Position numbers and translations under genes: made by a program. Positions 25,296-35,600 of a DNA stretch of 64,000 nucleotides are shown in pieces; the first letter of the stretch is position 1, and the number at the start of each line of letters is the position of its first letter. The DNA lies in assembly GCA_965205735.1 (NCBI GenBank), contig OZ242179.1, positions 3,968,001-4,032,000 on the forward strand, given 5' to 3'. The stretch comes from VXNE01 sp965205735 (lineage in GTDB: Bacteria > Pseudomonadota > Gammaproteobacteria > Pseudomonadales > Azotimanducaceae). The notes beneath the pieces are model-generated. The model was not told the origin of the DNA and did not search any database. It saw nothing but the letters and a program-made list of their open reading frames with translations.

Positions 25296-25410
25296 CGTCA
25301 AACATGCGTTCCCCCGCGTCCGGCGCTCATGAAGGCGAGCGCAAGTATCGCGGCCATGGGCAGGTCGAAACCGATGCGGTTCTGGAGTTCGCAGCGCTGT
25401 GAAACTCGGG
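25296..25410 (-). pseudogene. fragment homologous to the 3' end of the ABC permease at 27143
   Basis: Read on the minus strand it gives QNRIGFDLPMAAILALAF followed by MSAGRGGTHV and a stop. The intact permease downstream ends QNRIGFALLMAAILALAF and MRAARRERMLDS. The DNA at 25303-25384 and 27155-27236 aligns over about 82 bp in the same orientation with few differences. It is therefore a leftover paralogous C-terminus, with no upstream gene body. The surrounding 25244-25554 holds no other gene and turns AT-rich after about 25410. Confidence 0.75.
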
Positions 25411-25554
25411 GATTGAAACTTATTCGCTTATCCAAGCAATCGGAAAAGTAATATAGCGTCAATAATTTTTGTTATTAAAACAATTCGTTACGGCAATTAT
25501 ACTGCGGTATTGCTTAATTGAATGCAGCGTGATTGCTTTTTTGAATCTCGCACT
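25411..25554. other. AT-rich non-coding stretch, left flank of the AlbA-type pseudogene
   Basis: Base composition changes sharply from the GC-rich surroundings, with runs such as AATAATTTTTGTTATTAAAA. No gene, clear terminator or inverted-repeat end is visible. ATTGCTTTTTT occurs here and again in the right-hand AT-rich flank near 26990-27003, which may mark the ends of an inserted segment. Confidence 0.6.
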
Positions 25555-26867
25555 TCACGCGGTTCCGGCCCGCCACCGTGCCGCCCGCGTTCGGCCGACA
25601 ACGTGGATGTCGCCGTCGCTACGCAACTCTCGCAGCAATCCTTGGACCTGACTTCGCGACAATCCCGGCAACACGTCCTGAAGCTCGGCCAACGAACAAC
25701 CGCTGCGGCTGGACGACTGAATATGTCGGAGCAACAGCAACTTATTCGTGCCCCGATCCAGTCCGCGTCGGCGACTGTATGCCCCGGGACTGCCAGTGAA
25801 CCGATAGAACCTCCGCGACAGCAAGTAGCGAACGCCGCGACCGCGACCCACTGTCTCTACAACGCCGGTATCTACCAGTGAGCGCAGAGACGGTTTCAAA
25901 CGCTCCGGGACAGCCTGCTCGCGATGGATCAGGTCAAGAAGCAGAAAGTGTTCCGTGCTGAATGAATACGAGGTCTCTTGTCCCACGGTTTCAAGGAAAC
26001 GCAGGAAATTCTCGTCCCCTACTTCGCCGTTCAACACTACGCTCACCTGATAGTCATCGCTGTCGGAGAAGTCCGGCAGTGGTTTGCTTTCACGGATGGA
26101 CTGTTCGAACATCCGGTTGACACCTTGACCCGCGCGTTCCACCAACCCGCACTTTCCACGCGCTGTTGGTAGGGGATAGTGGCGCTACTGGAGCGGTATT
26201 CGAAGATAGTCTCCGCTTGCGCCAAGTGCCTCGCTACTGCGTGCGGCTCGCCGAGAAGGATCAACGCCGCATAGGTGACGTGTTCGCGGTCGTCGATCAG
26301 TTCGGCGTCGAGTAGTAGTTGCCGCCGGGAGACCGCTGACAGCATTTCGTTGTCGGACTGTTGTTGCCACATGGCGCGGAATCGATCAATGGCGTCTGCA
26401 CTAAGGTCGTCAAGCGTGGCGTCTTCGCATGTCTGAGCGGAATGATCCGGGTGAGCTTCGTCGAATATCGCGCGCAGGACTTCCGGCGGCATCGCCACAA
26501 TGCTCTTGTCGCGTCTCATCCAGTACGCGCCCTTGTACTGGATGGGCACTCCTATGGGACGCGGTGGAACGGTGACCACCACGACGCGGCCATCGGGGTG
26601 TTCGATATCATCAGCCTCGATATTCAATCGAACGCGCTGGCTTTGGTCGCGTTTCAGATTGGCGATGTTGGGGAATGCGCTGCTACCCACTATTTGTCGT
26701 TTGTCGTTGCCACCCAGCAGGATGCGGCCACCGTGCTCATTCGCCAACGCCACGCAGTACCGCGTCAACTCATCCGTGTCGAATTGCGCGCGCGCCTCCT
26801 TGAATTCCAGGCGTTCGCTTTCCCCCTCGCGCAACCAGCTTTTGAGCTGTTTCAGCATGATTGGCAT
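25555..26867 (-). pseudogene. AlbA-type (divergent AAA-4) DNA-binding/ATP-binding regulator with an internal deletion
   Basis: The N-terminal frame (26867 to about 26165) has the AlbA_2 domain: GESERLEFKEAR, LANEHGGRILLGGND and YKGAYWMRRDKSIVAMPPE, up to IFEYRSSSATIPYQQR. The C-terminal frame (to 25555) continues RGKCGLVERAGQGVNRMFEQ, then two winged-helix-like segments. The two parts are in different frames and the GHKL-like middle expected between them (a region like VREAxxNAVxHRDY) is missing. An internal deletion plus frameshift thus inactivated the gene. It sits between AT-rich flanks, unlike the surrounding sequence, and looks acquired. Confidence 0.75.
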
Positions 26868-27060
26868 GTTCGGTTGCCGTAAGGGATTGCTTCAAGGAAG
26901 CAAATTATCACATATTCTAAAATTGAAAAATTGTTTATTATCAATTAGATATATATTCCATTGCGCCACATTGCGCGTTAATTGCTTTGCAATTGCTTTT
27001 TTCTTCTGCATAAGAATCGGCCTGACGGAGGTGACCAACAGAAGGTTGCGATGTGGCTGC
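26868..27060. other. AT-rich non-coding stretch, right flank of the AlbA-type pseudogene
   Basis: About 190 bp of AT-rich sequence (for example TTGTTTATTATCAATTAGATATATATTCC) between the pseudogene start and the permease 3' end. It contains TTGCGCGTTAATTGC and GCAATTGC short inverted motifs. No gene or convincing terminator is seen. Confidence 0.55.
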
Positions 27061-27142
27061 CGAGGAAAGAGCTTTCATGCGAGCCGCGGTTGCCAGCCTC
27101 GCGGATATTGAAGCTGGTCGCGAGGCGAGGCCAAGGCACGAC

Positions 27143-27868
27143 TTAGCTATCGAGCATCCGTTCCCTGCGCGCGGCCCGCATGAAGGCGAGGGCGAGTATC
27201 GCGGCCATGAGCAGGGCGAAACCGATGCGATTCTGCACGGTCCAGGCAAGGATCTCGCTGGGGTCCGAAACGCCGCCGCCGTTGGCGACCAGGCCGGATG
27301 CGTGCGGATTCCAGAACGGCGAGAATACACGCACTTGATTGTCGCCGAATCGCGTAACGAAGCCGTTGAAGCCCAGGACTGCGGCGGTGAACATGGCCCC
27401 GGCCGTTTCGCTGCGAAACAGCGTCGCCATCCCCATGGCCAGGACCATGTAGAAGAGCGCCGCTTGCAGCGCGCCATACAGCGCGTCCAGGGGGAACGGC
27501 GTAAAGAAAATCCGGGCCGCGACGGCCAGCGGTACTTCCGCCGCGATGAGGAGCAGCAGGGCGGCACCGAGCTTCGTCCACCAGACGCGTTCACAGCCGC
27601 CGGGAACGGTGTAGGCGATTTCCAGGCTCCTACCGTCGATTTCGCCGGCGATAACGCGCAGCCCGAGGAATATGGCGAGGAATGTCAACGGCAGGCCAAT
27701 CAAGATGCCTTGGGCGGATGCCGGCTCGAACTCGCCACCGAAATCCATCCACGCGCAGATCGGAAGCCACGCGAGCGGCAGGACGGGCAACAGCCAGTAA
27801 CGGTGGCCCGCCATCGTCATGACCGCAAGCCGGAACGCTTCCAGCTGATGGAAAAGCGCGACCTTCAC
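27143..27868 (-). CDS. ABC-2 type permease, last gene of the RND-ABC operon
   Basis: 241 residues with six hydrophobic segments, among them YWLLPVLPLAWLPICAWM, GLPLTFLAIFLGLRVIAGE, AALLLLIAAEVPLAVAA, AALFYMVLAMGMATLF and RIGFALLMAAILALAF. The IAGEIDGRSLEIAYTVP segment is the coupling-helix-like region seen in ABC-2 permeases. The GTG start overlaps the stop of the RND-ABC fusion gene by 4 nt (GTGA). It is the obvious membrane partner for the ATPase domain carried by that fusion, or for the separate ATPase at the head of the operon. Substrate unknown. Confidence 0.85.
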   Translation of the reverse strand: MKVALFHQLEAFRLAVMTMAGHRYWLLPVLPLAWLPICAWMDFGGEFEPASAQGILIGLPLTFLAIFLGLRVIAGEIDGRSLEIAYTVPGGCERVWWTKLGAALLLLIAAEVPLAVAARIFFTPFPLDALYGALQAALFYMVLAMGMATLFRSETAGAMFTAAVLGFNGFVTRFGDNQVRVFSPFWNPHASGLVANGGGVSDPSEILAWTVQNRIGFALLMAAILALAFMRAARRERMLDS

Positions 27869-30800
27869 GCGGCTTCTCCGGTACCGCGCAAGAGCCACAG
27901 ATAGCCGTCTTCCAGCCTTGATTCGAGCGTCCTGGCATCGGGCTCCGGTGGCCGTTCCGCCAGCACTCTTCGCGTCACGCGACCGTCCCCAAGGGGCGTT
28001 TCTTCCGCCAGGATGGCGCCGGGCGGCAGCTCGACAGCTTCCAACGCGGATGCTTGCGTCTCCCATACCTTTCCGCGGGCGGCCTCGGCCAATGCCCCGG
28101 GGGCGCCGTCGAAGATCAACCGACCCCCGGCGAGGACCAGTACGCGTTCACACGCAACTGCGACATCTTCCACCACATGCGTTGAAAAGAGCACGATGCG
28201 GTCGCGCGCCAGGTTCGCCAGCAAGTTGCGGAAACGGATGCGCTCCCTCGGGTCGAGGCCGACGGTGGGTTCGTCGACGACGATGATCGGCGGTAGCCGT
28301 AGCAATGTGCGCGCCACGGATACGCGTTGTCGCATGCCGCCCGAAAGCGAACCGATGCGGTCGCCGGCCCGGTCGTGAAGGCCGACTTCGCGGAGGAGGT
28401 ACTCGACCCGTTCATGTCGCACCGACGGCGGCAAGTCGTACAACGCCGCGAAATAGCGCAGATATTCTCTCGGCGATAAACCGGCGGGCAGTCCGGCGTC
28501 CTGGGGCAGATAGCCGACCCAGCGCGCGAGCACCTTTTGCACCTTGACGAGGGATACGCCGCCGAGCGTAATGGTGCCTCGGGTGGGATCCAGGATGCCG
28601 GTCAACAGGCGCAACAGCGTAGTCTTGCCGGCGCCGTTCGGTCCGAGAACGCCGACCATTCCGCGCTCGACCCTGAAATTGGCGCCGACCAGCGCTTCGA
28701 TCGGCGCCGACGGCAGGTCGAGTCCACCTATGCGGCGCGCCCAACGGCGCATGATCGTGCGCGGATAGCGCAGGAACGCGCCGCGTGCGCGTTCACGCAA
28801 CTGTCCCCGCGCCTGGGCGGCGGCGCTGCGGCGGGTGAGTTGCCAGGCCCCGAGCAGCAGTGCGCCCGCGGCGGGCCAAAAGACATTCGCGGCGGCGACG
28901 TTTCCGCCGAACTGGGGCAGCAGTGAGAAACACGCAAGAATACCGATCACGGCCCATGGCACGCCCGCAGCGATGAAGTTCTCGACGCCGCCGGGCTCGA
29001 CCGCGCCGACGCCATTCAAACGCCCTCGGCTGCGGCGAACCTGGCGCAGCAGGCTGACCATGCAGGCCGCTGCGAGCATGCCGAAGAACAGCCGCCAGCC
29101 GCCGCTCTCCGCGCGCACTGCCAGCGCGGCCGGCGCAAGCGTCATCACCATCGCCGGCAACAGTCTCTCGCGAGCTTCCTTTTGGCTGAAGGCTCTCGCC
29201 AGGCTCAAGGCATTCGGATCGTATGCGCCCTGGGCCAATGCCCGGGCGGCGAAGACCCTCGGTGCCGCAAGCGCTCGACGCAATGGTCCCGGAAGCGCGT
29301 ACACCTTCCGGAGGTTGCGCGTTTCGAGCGCCGGCGGGCCCGCGTTACTGTCCGGTTCATGCGTTTCGGGCTTGCGGAACAGAATGACCGTGATCGCAAG
29401 GGTGCCGCCGCCGATGAGAAGCGACACCACCACCTGCCAGAATAGCGAGGTGACGAGCTCCGACTGGATGAGCCAGAACATGACTCCCACGGTTGCCGCG
29501 AGCCAGCCCACGACCAGCCATGGGCCGACGCGCCCGAACAGCCGGTCGAGACGGTGCAGCAGAATGAAGCCGACCGGGATCACGAGCAGGGTCAGGAGCG
29601 AGGACGTGACGAGACCGCCGATAACCACGGTCGCGAAAGGCGGCCAGATCTCGTTTTCCCTGCCGGTCGATATCGCCAGCGGCCATAGGGCGGCGATCGT
29701 GGTAGCCGTCGTCATCAGTACCGGACGCGTCCGCTCCCGCACGGAAGCGAACGCCGCGGCGCCGGCGGTCCAGCCGCCGCCGAGAACTTTCTGTTGCATC
29801 CTGTCCACCAGCAGGATCGCGGGATTGACCGTCAGGCCGAACAGTGCGATCGCGCCCAGGGCCGCCATTGGACTCATGGACATACCGGCGAGGACCAGAG
29901 CCCAACTTGCGCCAATGACTGTCAGCGGCACCGCCAACAGTACGAGTACGGGCAACGTCAGCGACTCGAAGGTCAGGGCGAGCACAAGGAACAGGAGCAG
30001 CACCACCGGCACCAGAACGCGCTGGAGCCAACTGATCTGTTCATCCTGTGACGATACTTCTACCGTGAATCCGCGTGGTCTCGGCACTGCCCGAACCGAT
30101 TCGGCTATCTGCTCTTCGATCGCTTCCCGTCCCGATCCGCTTTCCGATACGCCATCTCCCAGGCGGAAAAAGACGCGCGTTTCGCGGCGGCCGTTCTTGT
30201 GCTCGATCGTCGGCCGCGGCGGCATCTGCCTGATATCGGCCAGGGCTGCTAGGGGAACTACGCCGGCTGCCGTCTGCAGCCGCAAGTTGCGGAGTTCGCG
30301 GCTCGCTCGATCGCTGCGCGCGTCGACCCGTTCCAGCACGACGGGCAGTTCCCTGCCGCTCGGCAGCGCGTAACCAGCCGCATTCAGGCGGCCTTCCCTG
30401 CCGGCCAGTCGGAGATTGGGCAGCACGTCGCCGATGGTGATGCCGTACGCTTCGAACGCCGCGCTACGCGGCTGTATCCAGATTTCGTCAAGTCCCGGGC
30501 GCTCTGCCAGCCAGGAATTCCGGACGTAGGGGATTGCGTCGAGCCGGGCAGCGACGTCCTTGGCCAGGCGTTCAAGCTGGCCACTATCCGGTCCTGACAG
30601 AACCACTTCACCGGGCGGGCTACCGAAACCGCCGCCACCGCCTCCGGATCCACCTCCTTTGCCGCCGCCGCCGCGCGGGTCGTCGCCGGGATTCAGCAGT
30701 TCGAATCCCCCGGCGACTTTTTTCGCCGCCTCTCGCGCGACCCTGCGTACCTCCGCCGCATCAAGTTCTGCCGGTCGCTCGGCCTCGTCCACCAGCTCCA

Positions 30801-32661
30801 CGGTGATCGACCCGCCGTCTTCCCGTACGACCGTCTCGATGGTATCGATCCCGTCCAAAGCACCGAGCGCCGACTCCAGCTTGGCGAGAGCAGCGCTAGC
30901 CTTCCTCAGGGAGCCTCCCTGGTCGAAGCGCGCGATGAGTTGGACGGTGTCCGCACGCGTGGGTTCGGCGCCGGAACCCAGGGTGATCGAAGGTATGGCG
31001 ACCATGACCGTTAGCACGAGCGCGAAAACGGTCCCTGTGAGCCAGGCGGGCGGTCGCCGCAAGGCGCTTGCGACCATACCGCCGAACAGGATGCGTACCG
31101 GATCCGGTGGCACCATCCCGCCTCGGGCCGCGCGGGTCTCGCGACGTCGCGCAAGGCGGCGCACGGCGGCGGGCGCAGCCAACCGATGCGCCAGCAGCGG
31201 CACGAGGGCCACCGCGACCAGGAGAGAGGTGGCCAGCGGCACCAGGAATGCGCGTATGGTGATCTCAAGCTGTTTCTGCAAGCTCGTCATGCCGGCCTCG
31301 ACATCGACGAGGACCAGCGGCAGGAAGACCACGGCGGTCGTCAGACTGGCCGCTGCTATGGCGCGCACCGTACGCCGAAGCCCTTGGCGCACGGCCGCAT
31401 CCGGGGCCGCGCCACGGTCCAGGGATCGTTGCACCGACTCGAACACGACAACGCTGTTGTCCACGAGCAACCCGACCGCGAGCGCCAGTCCGAACAGCGT
31501 CAGCATGTTCAATGTGTCCCCGAACAGATACAGAATGGCGAAGGCGGCCAGCAGGCTGACCGGTACTGCGACGGCGACCACCGTCACGGCCTGCCATTGC
31601 CGCAGGAACAGGTAGAGAACGATCAAGGCGATGCCGAATCCAGCCAGTCCAAGACGGGCAAGGCGTCCGATCTGTTCCTCGACCTGTTCCGCGGCATCGG
31701 TCCCGATCACCAGTTCAAGTCCCATTTCGCCGACTTCTTCGCCCAGTTCCGCGGCCCGGGCACGAAGGTCGCGACCCAGGCGGACCAGGTTCGCCCCTTG
31801 CTCCTGGTATATCGCGATGCCGACAGACGGCTTGCCGTTGACGCGGAACAGTGACCGTTCGATGCCGGTGCCGAAGTCGAGTTCGCCCGCGTGGCGCAAC
31901 TGCGCCGGTTTGCCGGGAACAATTCGCGCTTGGGCGAGGCTGTGGATACCAGCCGGTCTGCCGTCCAGCACGACGTCGGTGATGCCGCTGGTGGTTTCGA
32001 GGTTGCCGACGTAGCGCAAGTGCCCGACGTTGCGCCGCACCGCGTCGCTGACGTTGTCGATGCTGACGCCAAGGGCCACCGCCCGCGACGGATCGACGGT
32101 CAGCGTCACCTGCCTGGGCGCGCCGCCGGTGGTAATGGCCTCCGTGACGCCGGGCACGGCGGCGAAGCGCGGTGCGATCAACTCTTGCGTGACATCGTGC
32201 AGCGCATTGCGGTCGACCTCGCCGCCGAGCACGTTGATCATCATGACAAACGTGCCCCAGTTCGAAGTGTCGGAGCCGCTGACGTAGAGCGATGTTCCTT
32301 TCGGTTGTTCGCGCTCGATCGCCGCCGCGATGCGGCGCAGTTCCAGTTCGCGGACCCTGATATCAACGCCGCGTTCGAACAGCACCTGGAAGTTGCCGCC
32401 GGCGCCCCGGACCGAAGCGCTGGTCTCCAGAACCATCGGCAGCGCCGCCACGCGCGCCTCGAGCGGCAGCAGGATTTCGCGCTCCACAGTCTCGGGCTCG
32501 CTGCCCGGCCGCGAGAAATTGACCCACAGCAGATCGCCCTCGACGTTGGGGAAGAGTTCGATGGGGATGCGTTGCCAAGCCACCAGGCCGACCATTGCCA
32601 TGGCCAGAAACGCCATGGCGACCGCAACGGGACGCCGCACGGGCAGGTCCAGCAGATTCAA
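27865..32661 (-). CDS. RND efflux permease fused to an ABC ATPase (1598 residues)
   Basis: Residues 1 to about 1055 form a full RND (AcrB-like) pump: LDLPVRRPVAVAM at the first helix, porter loops, TM4 GLLVDNSVVVFESVQ and TM10 GLTVNPAILLVDRM. A Gly-rich loop lies near 655-685. Two extra helices lead to an ABC ATPase: A-loop YALPG (about 1121), Walker A GPNGAGKTT (1340), Q-loop YLPQ, signature LSGGM (about 1439), Walker B IIVVDEP (about 1459) and STH (His about 1495), all intact. About 200 residues with four helices separate A-loop and Walker A, so the ATPase is split by a membrane insert. The TTG start overlaps the upstream RND stop (TTGA). I know of no described RND-ABC fusion. Confidence 0.9.
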   Translation of the reverse strand: MNLLDLPVRRPVAVAMAFLAMAMVGLVAWQRIPIELFPNVEGDLLWVNFSRPGSEPETVEREILLPLEARVAALPMVLETSASVRGAGGNFQVLFERGVDIRVRELELRRIAAAIEREQPKGTSLYVSGSDTSNWGTFVMMINVLGGEVDRNALHDVTQELIAPRFAAVPGVTEAITTGGAPRQVTLTVDPSRAVALGVSIDNVSDAVRRNVGHLRYVGNLETTSGITDVVLDGRPAGIHSLAQARIVPGKPAQLRHAGELDFGTGIERSLFRVNGKPSVGIAIYQEQGANLVRLGRDLRARAAELGEEVGEMGLELVIGTDAAEQVEEQIGRLARLGLAGFGIALIVLYLFLRQWQAVTVVAVAVPVSLLAAFAILYLFGDTLNMLTLFGLALAVGLLVDNSVVVFESVQRSLDRGAAPDAAVRQGLRRTVRAIAAASLTTAVVFLPLVLVDVEAGMTSLQKQLEITIRAFLVPLATSLLVAVALVPLLAHRLAAPAAVRRLARRRETRAARGGMVPPDPVRILFGGMVASALRRPPAWLTGTVFALVLTVMVAIPSITLGSGAEPTRADTVQLIARFDQGGSLRKASAALAKLESALGALDGIDTIETVVREDGGSITVELVDEAERPAELDAAEVRRVAREAAKKVAGGFELLNPGDDPRGGGGKGGGSGGGGGGFGSPPGEVVLSGPDSGQLERLAKDVAARLDAIPYVRNSWLAERPGLDEIWIQPRSAAFEAYGITIGDVLPNLRLAGREGRLNAAGYALPSGRELPVVLERVDARSDRASRELRNLRLQTAAGVVPLAALADIRQMPPRPTIEHKNGRRETRVFFRLGDGVSESGSGREAIEEQIAESVRAVPRPRGFTVEVSSQDEQISWLQRVLVPVVLLLFLVLALTFESLTLPVLVLLAVPLTVIGASWALVLAGMSMSPMAALGAIALFGLTVNPAILLVDRMQQKVLGGGWTAGAAAFASVRERTRPVLMTTATTIAALWPLAISTGRENEIWPPFATVVIGGLVTSSLLTLLVIPVGFILLHRLDRLFGRVGPWLVVGWLAATVGVMFWLIQSELVTSLFWQVVVSLLIGGGTLAITVILFRKPETHEPDSNAGPPALETRNLRKVYALPGPLRRALAAPRVFAARALAQGAYDPNALSLARAFSQKEARERLLPAMVMTLAPAALAVRAESGGWRLFFGMLAAACMVSLLRQVRRSRGRLNGVGAVEPGGVENFIAAGVPWAVIGILACFSLLPQFGGNVAAANVFWPAAGALLLGAWQLTRRSAAAQARGQLRERARGAFLRYPRTIMRRWARRIGGLDLPSAPIEALVGANFRVERGMVGVLGPNGAGKTTLLRLLTGILDPTRGTITLGGVSLVKVQKVLARWVGYLPQDAGLPAGLSPREYLRYFAALYDLPPSVRHERVEYLLREVGLHDRAGDRIGSLSGGMRQRVSVARTLLRLPPIIVVDEPTVGLDPRERIRFRNLLANLARDRIVLFSTHVVEDVAVACERVLVLAGGRLIFDGAPGALAEAARGKVWETQASALEAVELPPGAILAEETPLGDGRVTRRVLAERPPEPDARTLESRLEDGYLWLLRGTGEAA

Positions 32662-35600
32662 GCGGCAGACCTGCGCAGGTGAGACGATGTCCGGTCAAGG
32701 ACCAGGTAAACGCAGGGCAGCACCAGGAGCGATCCGACGGTCGAAGCCAGGATGCCGCCGATGATGGTCAGCGCCATGGGCGCGCGCAAAGACGCGCCTT
32801 CGCCGCCGGCCAGGACGAGGGGAACGAGGGCGAGGGCGGTGGTCAGGGTGGTCATGGCGATGGGTCGCAGGCGTATGCCGGCGGCGGTTGCCAGGGCGTC
32901 GATGCGGTCGCGTCCCGCAGCCATCTGTTGGCGGGCTGTAGCGATGAGCAGTACGGCGTCGTTGACGGCGATGCCCGCCAGGACGATGAGCCCGAGCATC
33001 GCCATGACGCCGATCGGCTGTCCCGTCCAGACCAGGGCGCCGGCCACCCCGATCAGCGCCAGCGGAATCGCGCTGAGGACGGTCACGGGGTGCACCAGCG
33101 ATTCGAAGGTGCCCGCAAGCACCATGAATACCAGCACCAGTGCCAGCACGCCTGCTAGCCGCAGTTCGGTGAAGGTGCGCGCGCGCTGCTCTTCTTCGCC
33201 TCGTAACGCGCTGCGTGTGCCGGGGGGCAACGGCAGGTCGTCGAGGGCGGCTCGGACGGCGGCGATGGCCGCAGGTTGCGAGACGCCTTCCGCGATTTGC
33301 GCCGTAACCTCCGCCGTGCGCCGTTGATCGCGCCGAAATATCTCCCGCGCGCCCTGTACTTCCGCAAAGGTCGCGACCTGCCCGATCGCCGCCAGGCGAC
33401 CGTCTGCCGCGCGAAACACGACATCGCCCAGGTCCTCGCGCCGAGGCGTGGGAAGACGAATCGTCACCCGGCGCTCTTCATCGCCAGTGGAGAGGATCGT
33501 CGCAACGCGTCCGTCGAGGCTGGCTTCCAGGACGCGCGACATGGTCTCGAGATTGACCCCGAGGGCATCAGCCATGGCCCGGTCCAGCGTCACGCGAAGT
33601 TCTGGCGGTCCGCCTTCGAAGGATGAGCGGATGTTCCATAGTTCGGGCAGCATTTCGAGACGCTGCTTGATGCGATCAGCTCCCCGGCGAAGGTCTTCCA
33701 GCGCGTTCCCGGATACTTCCACCGTGATCGGCGGGCCGGTGGTTCCGAGCGCGTCGGTCAACGCCGACCGGCCAATCTCCCAACTGACTTCCGTCGCTGG
33801 CAGGCTGGCGAGTTCCGCCCCAAGCCAGTTCGCCACCTGGCGTCCGGTGGGGCCATCCATGTCCATCCGCGCGATGACGCGCGCAGTGTTTTCTTCCGTC
33901 AATTCGCTCTGGATCAAGCGGTCGTCTTCAGGCAGGCGCCCAACTTCCGACAGGGTCGCGGCCAGTGCATCCCCCCCGGCCTGGCGCAGCAAGTCCTCGA
34001 CCCCCGCCACTGCTCGGGCAGTTGATTCAACGCGCTGCGACGACGGACCCACGAGCCGAATCGAAAACTGGCGCGGGTCTGCCGGCGGCATCAACTCGGT
34101 GCCGAGTCGAAGCAATGCCACTGTCGCCGCGACCGCGGCAGTCGCGGCGATCAGTATCACCGCGAACGGGCGTTGCAACAGTTTTGCGACGAAGGATTCG
34201 AGCATGCGACGCGCGTGGGACGGCTGCGCCTCGTGGCGTGGACCGCGCAGAAACCAGCGGCTCAACGCAGGTATCAAAAATAGCGCCACGCCAAGCGATG
34301 CGACCAGGGAGATGGTCACGGTGAACGCGATGCCATCGATCAGGCGGGCGGCGAGACCCTGCACGAACAGCACCGGCAGGAAGACGACACAGGTTGTCAG
34401 CGTGCTCGCCGTGATTGCGCCGGCGACTTCGCCCGTGCCCCGGGCGGCCGCCGGTCCCGGAGCGTCGCCCGCGGCCAGGCGGCGATAGATGGATTCGACC
34501 ACGACGATGGCATTGTCGACCAGCATTCCGGCACCGAGGGCAAGGCCTCCCAAGGTGACGATGTTGAGGCTGTAGGACCCGAAGCCCATGAAAAACAACG
34601 CCGCGAACAGAGAAACGGGCACCGCCGCCGCCACGATCAGGACGGCGCCGGCGGAGCGCAGGAACACCGCGAGTACGGCGATGGCGAGCAAGACGCCGGC
34701 GCCAGCGGCGGTCTTGAGGTGGTCCAGCGCATCGACCACCACGCTGGCATCGTCTGTGATCTCGCGCACGTCCACGTTCGGCAGGTCGTCGTCCAGACCG
34801 CCTAGCGCGTCGCGAACAGTGCTGGATACGGCGACCGTATTGGCGCCAGCTTCCTTGTAAATGGACAGTCCCACGCCTTCGGCGCCGTCGACGCGAACCA
34901 GGTGATCGATCTCACGGTCGATGAGCTCGACGCTGCCGAGGTCCGACACGCGCACCGCCTGTTGCCGTCCGGAATCGTCCTGCTGATAACGCACGACAAC
35001 GTTGCCCACATCTTCGATCCGACGAAAACGCGAGAGCGCGCGAAGCTGGAAAATGCGGTTCCCTTCTTCCAATGTCCCGGCGGGGATATCGACGTTTTCC
35101 TGGGCCAGCCGCCCCTCGAGCTGCGACAGCGAGACACCGTAGGCGTCGAGGCGGTAGCGATCCACCGCGATGCGCACTTCGCGCTCCCTGCCGCCGACCA
35201 CGCGCACTTCGGCGACGCCCGGCAACCGTTCGAGGCCGGGCGCCACCTGTCGGCGAGCCAGGCGCCTGAGTTCAGCCAGATCCGGTTTGCCCGAAGGGGC
35301 GACCAGGCCGAGGGACAGGATTGGGGCCTGGCGCGGATCGAACCGCCGCACCAGCACTTCATCGACTTCCGGATCCGCTTCGATCTGGCCCACGGCCTTC
35401 TGCACGTCGATCAAACCGAGGTCTATGTCGGCTTCCCAATCGAATTCGACGGTGGCCACCAACCTGCCCGACCGTGCGACCTGCTCGACGTTGCGGATAC
35501 CGCGGACGCTGAACAGAAGCTGCTCCACGCGCTCGCCGTAGAGGCGCTCCATCTCTGCGGGCGGACGGTCACCCGATCGCACCGATACCACGACAGTGGG

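Noticed and set aside
27865..32661. The RND-ABC fusion as an assembly chimera of two separate genes
   Set aside because: The frame is continuous, codon use does not change at the junction, extra helices bridge the parts, and the start and stop overlap neighbours on both sides by 4 nt as expected of an intact operon. Read support is still needed.
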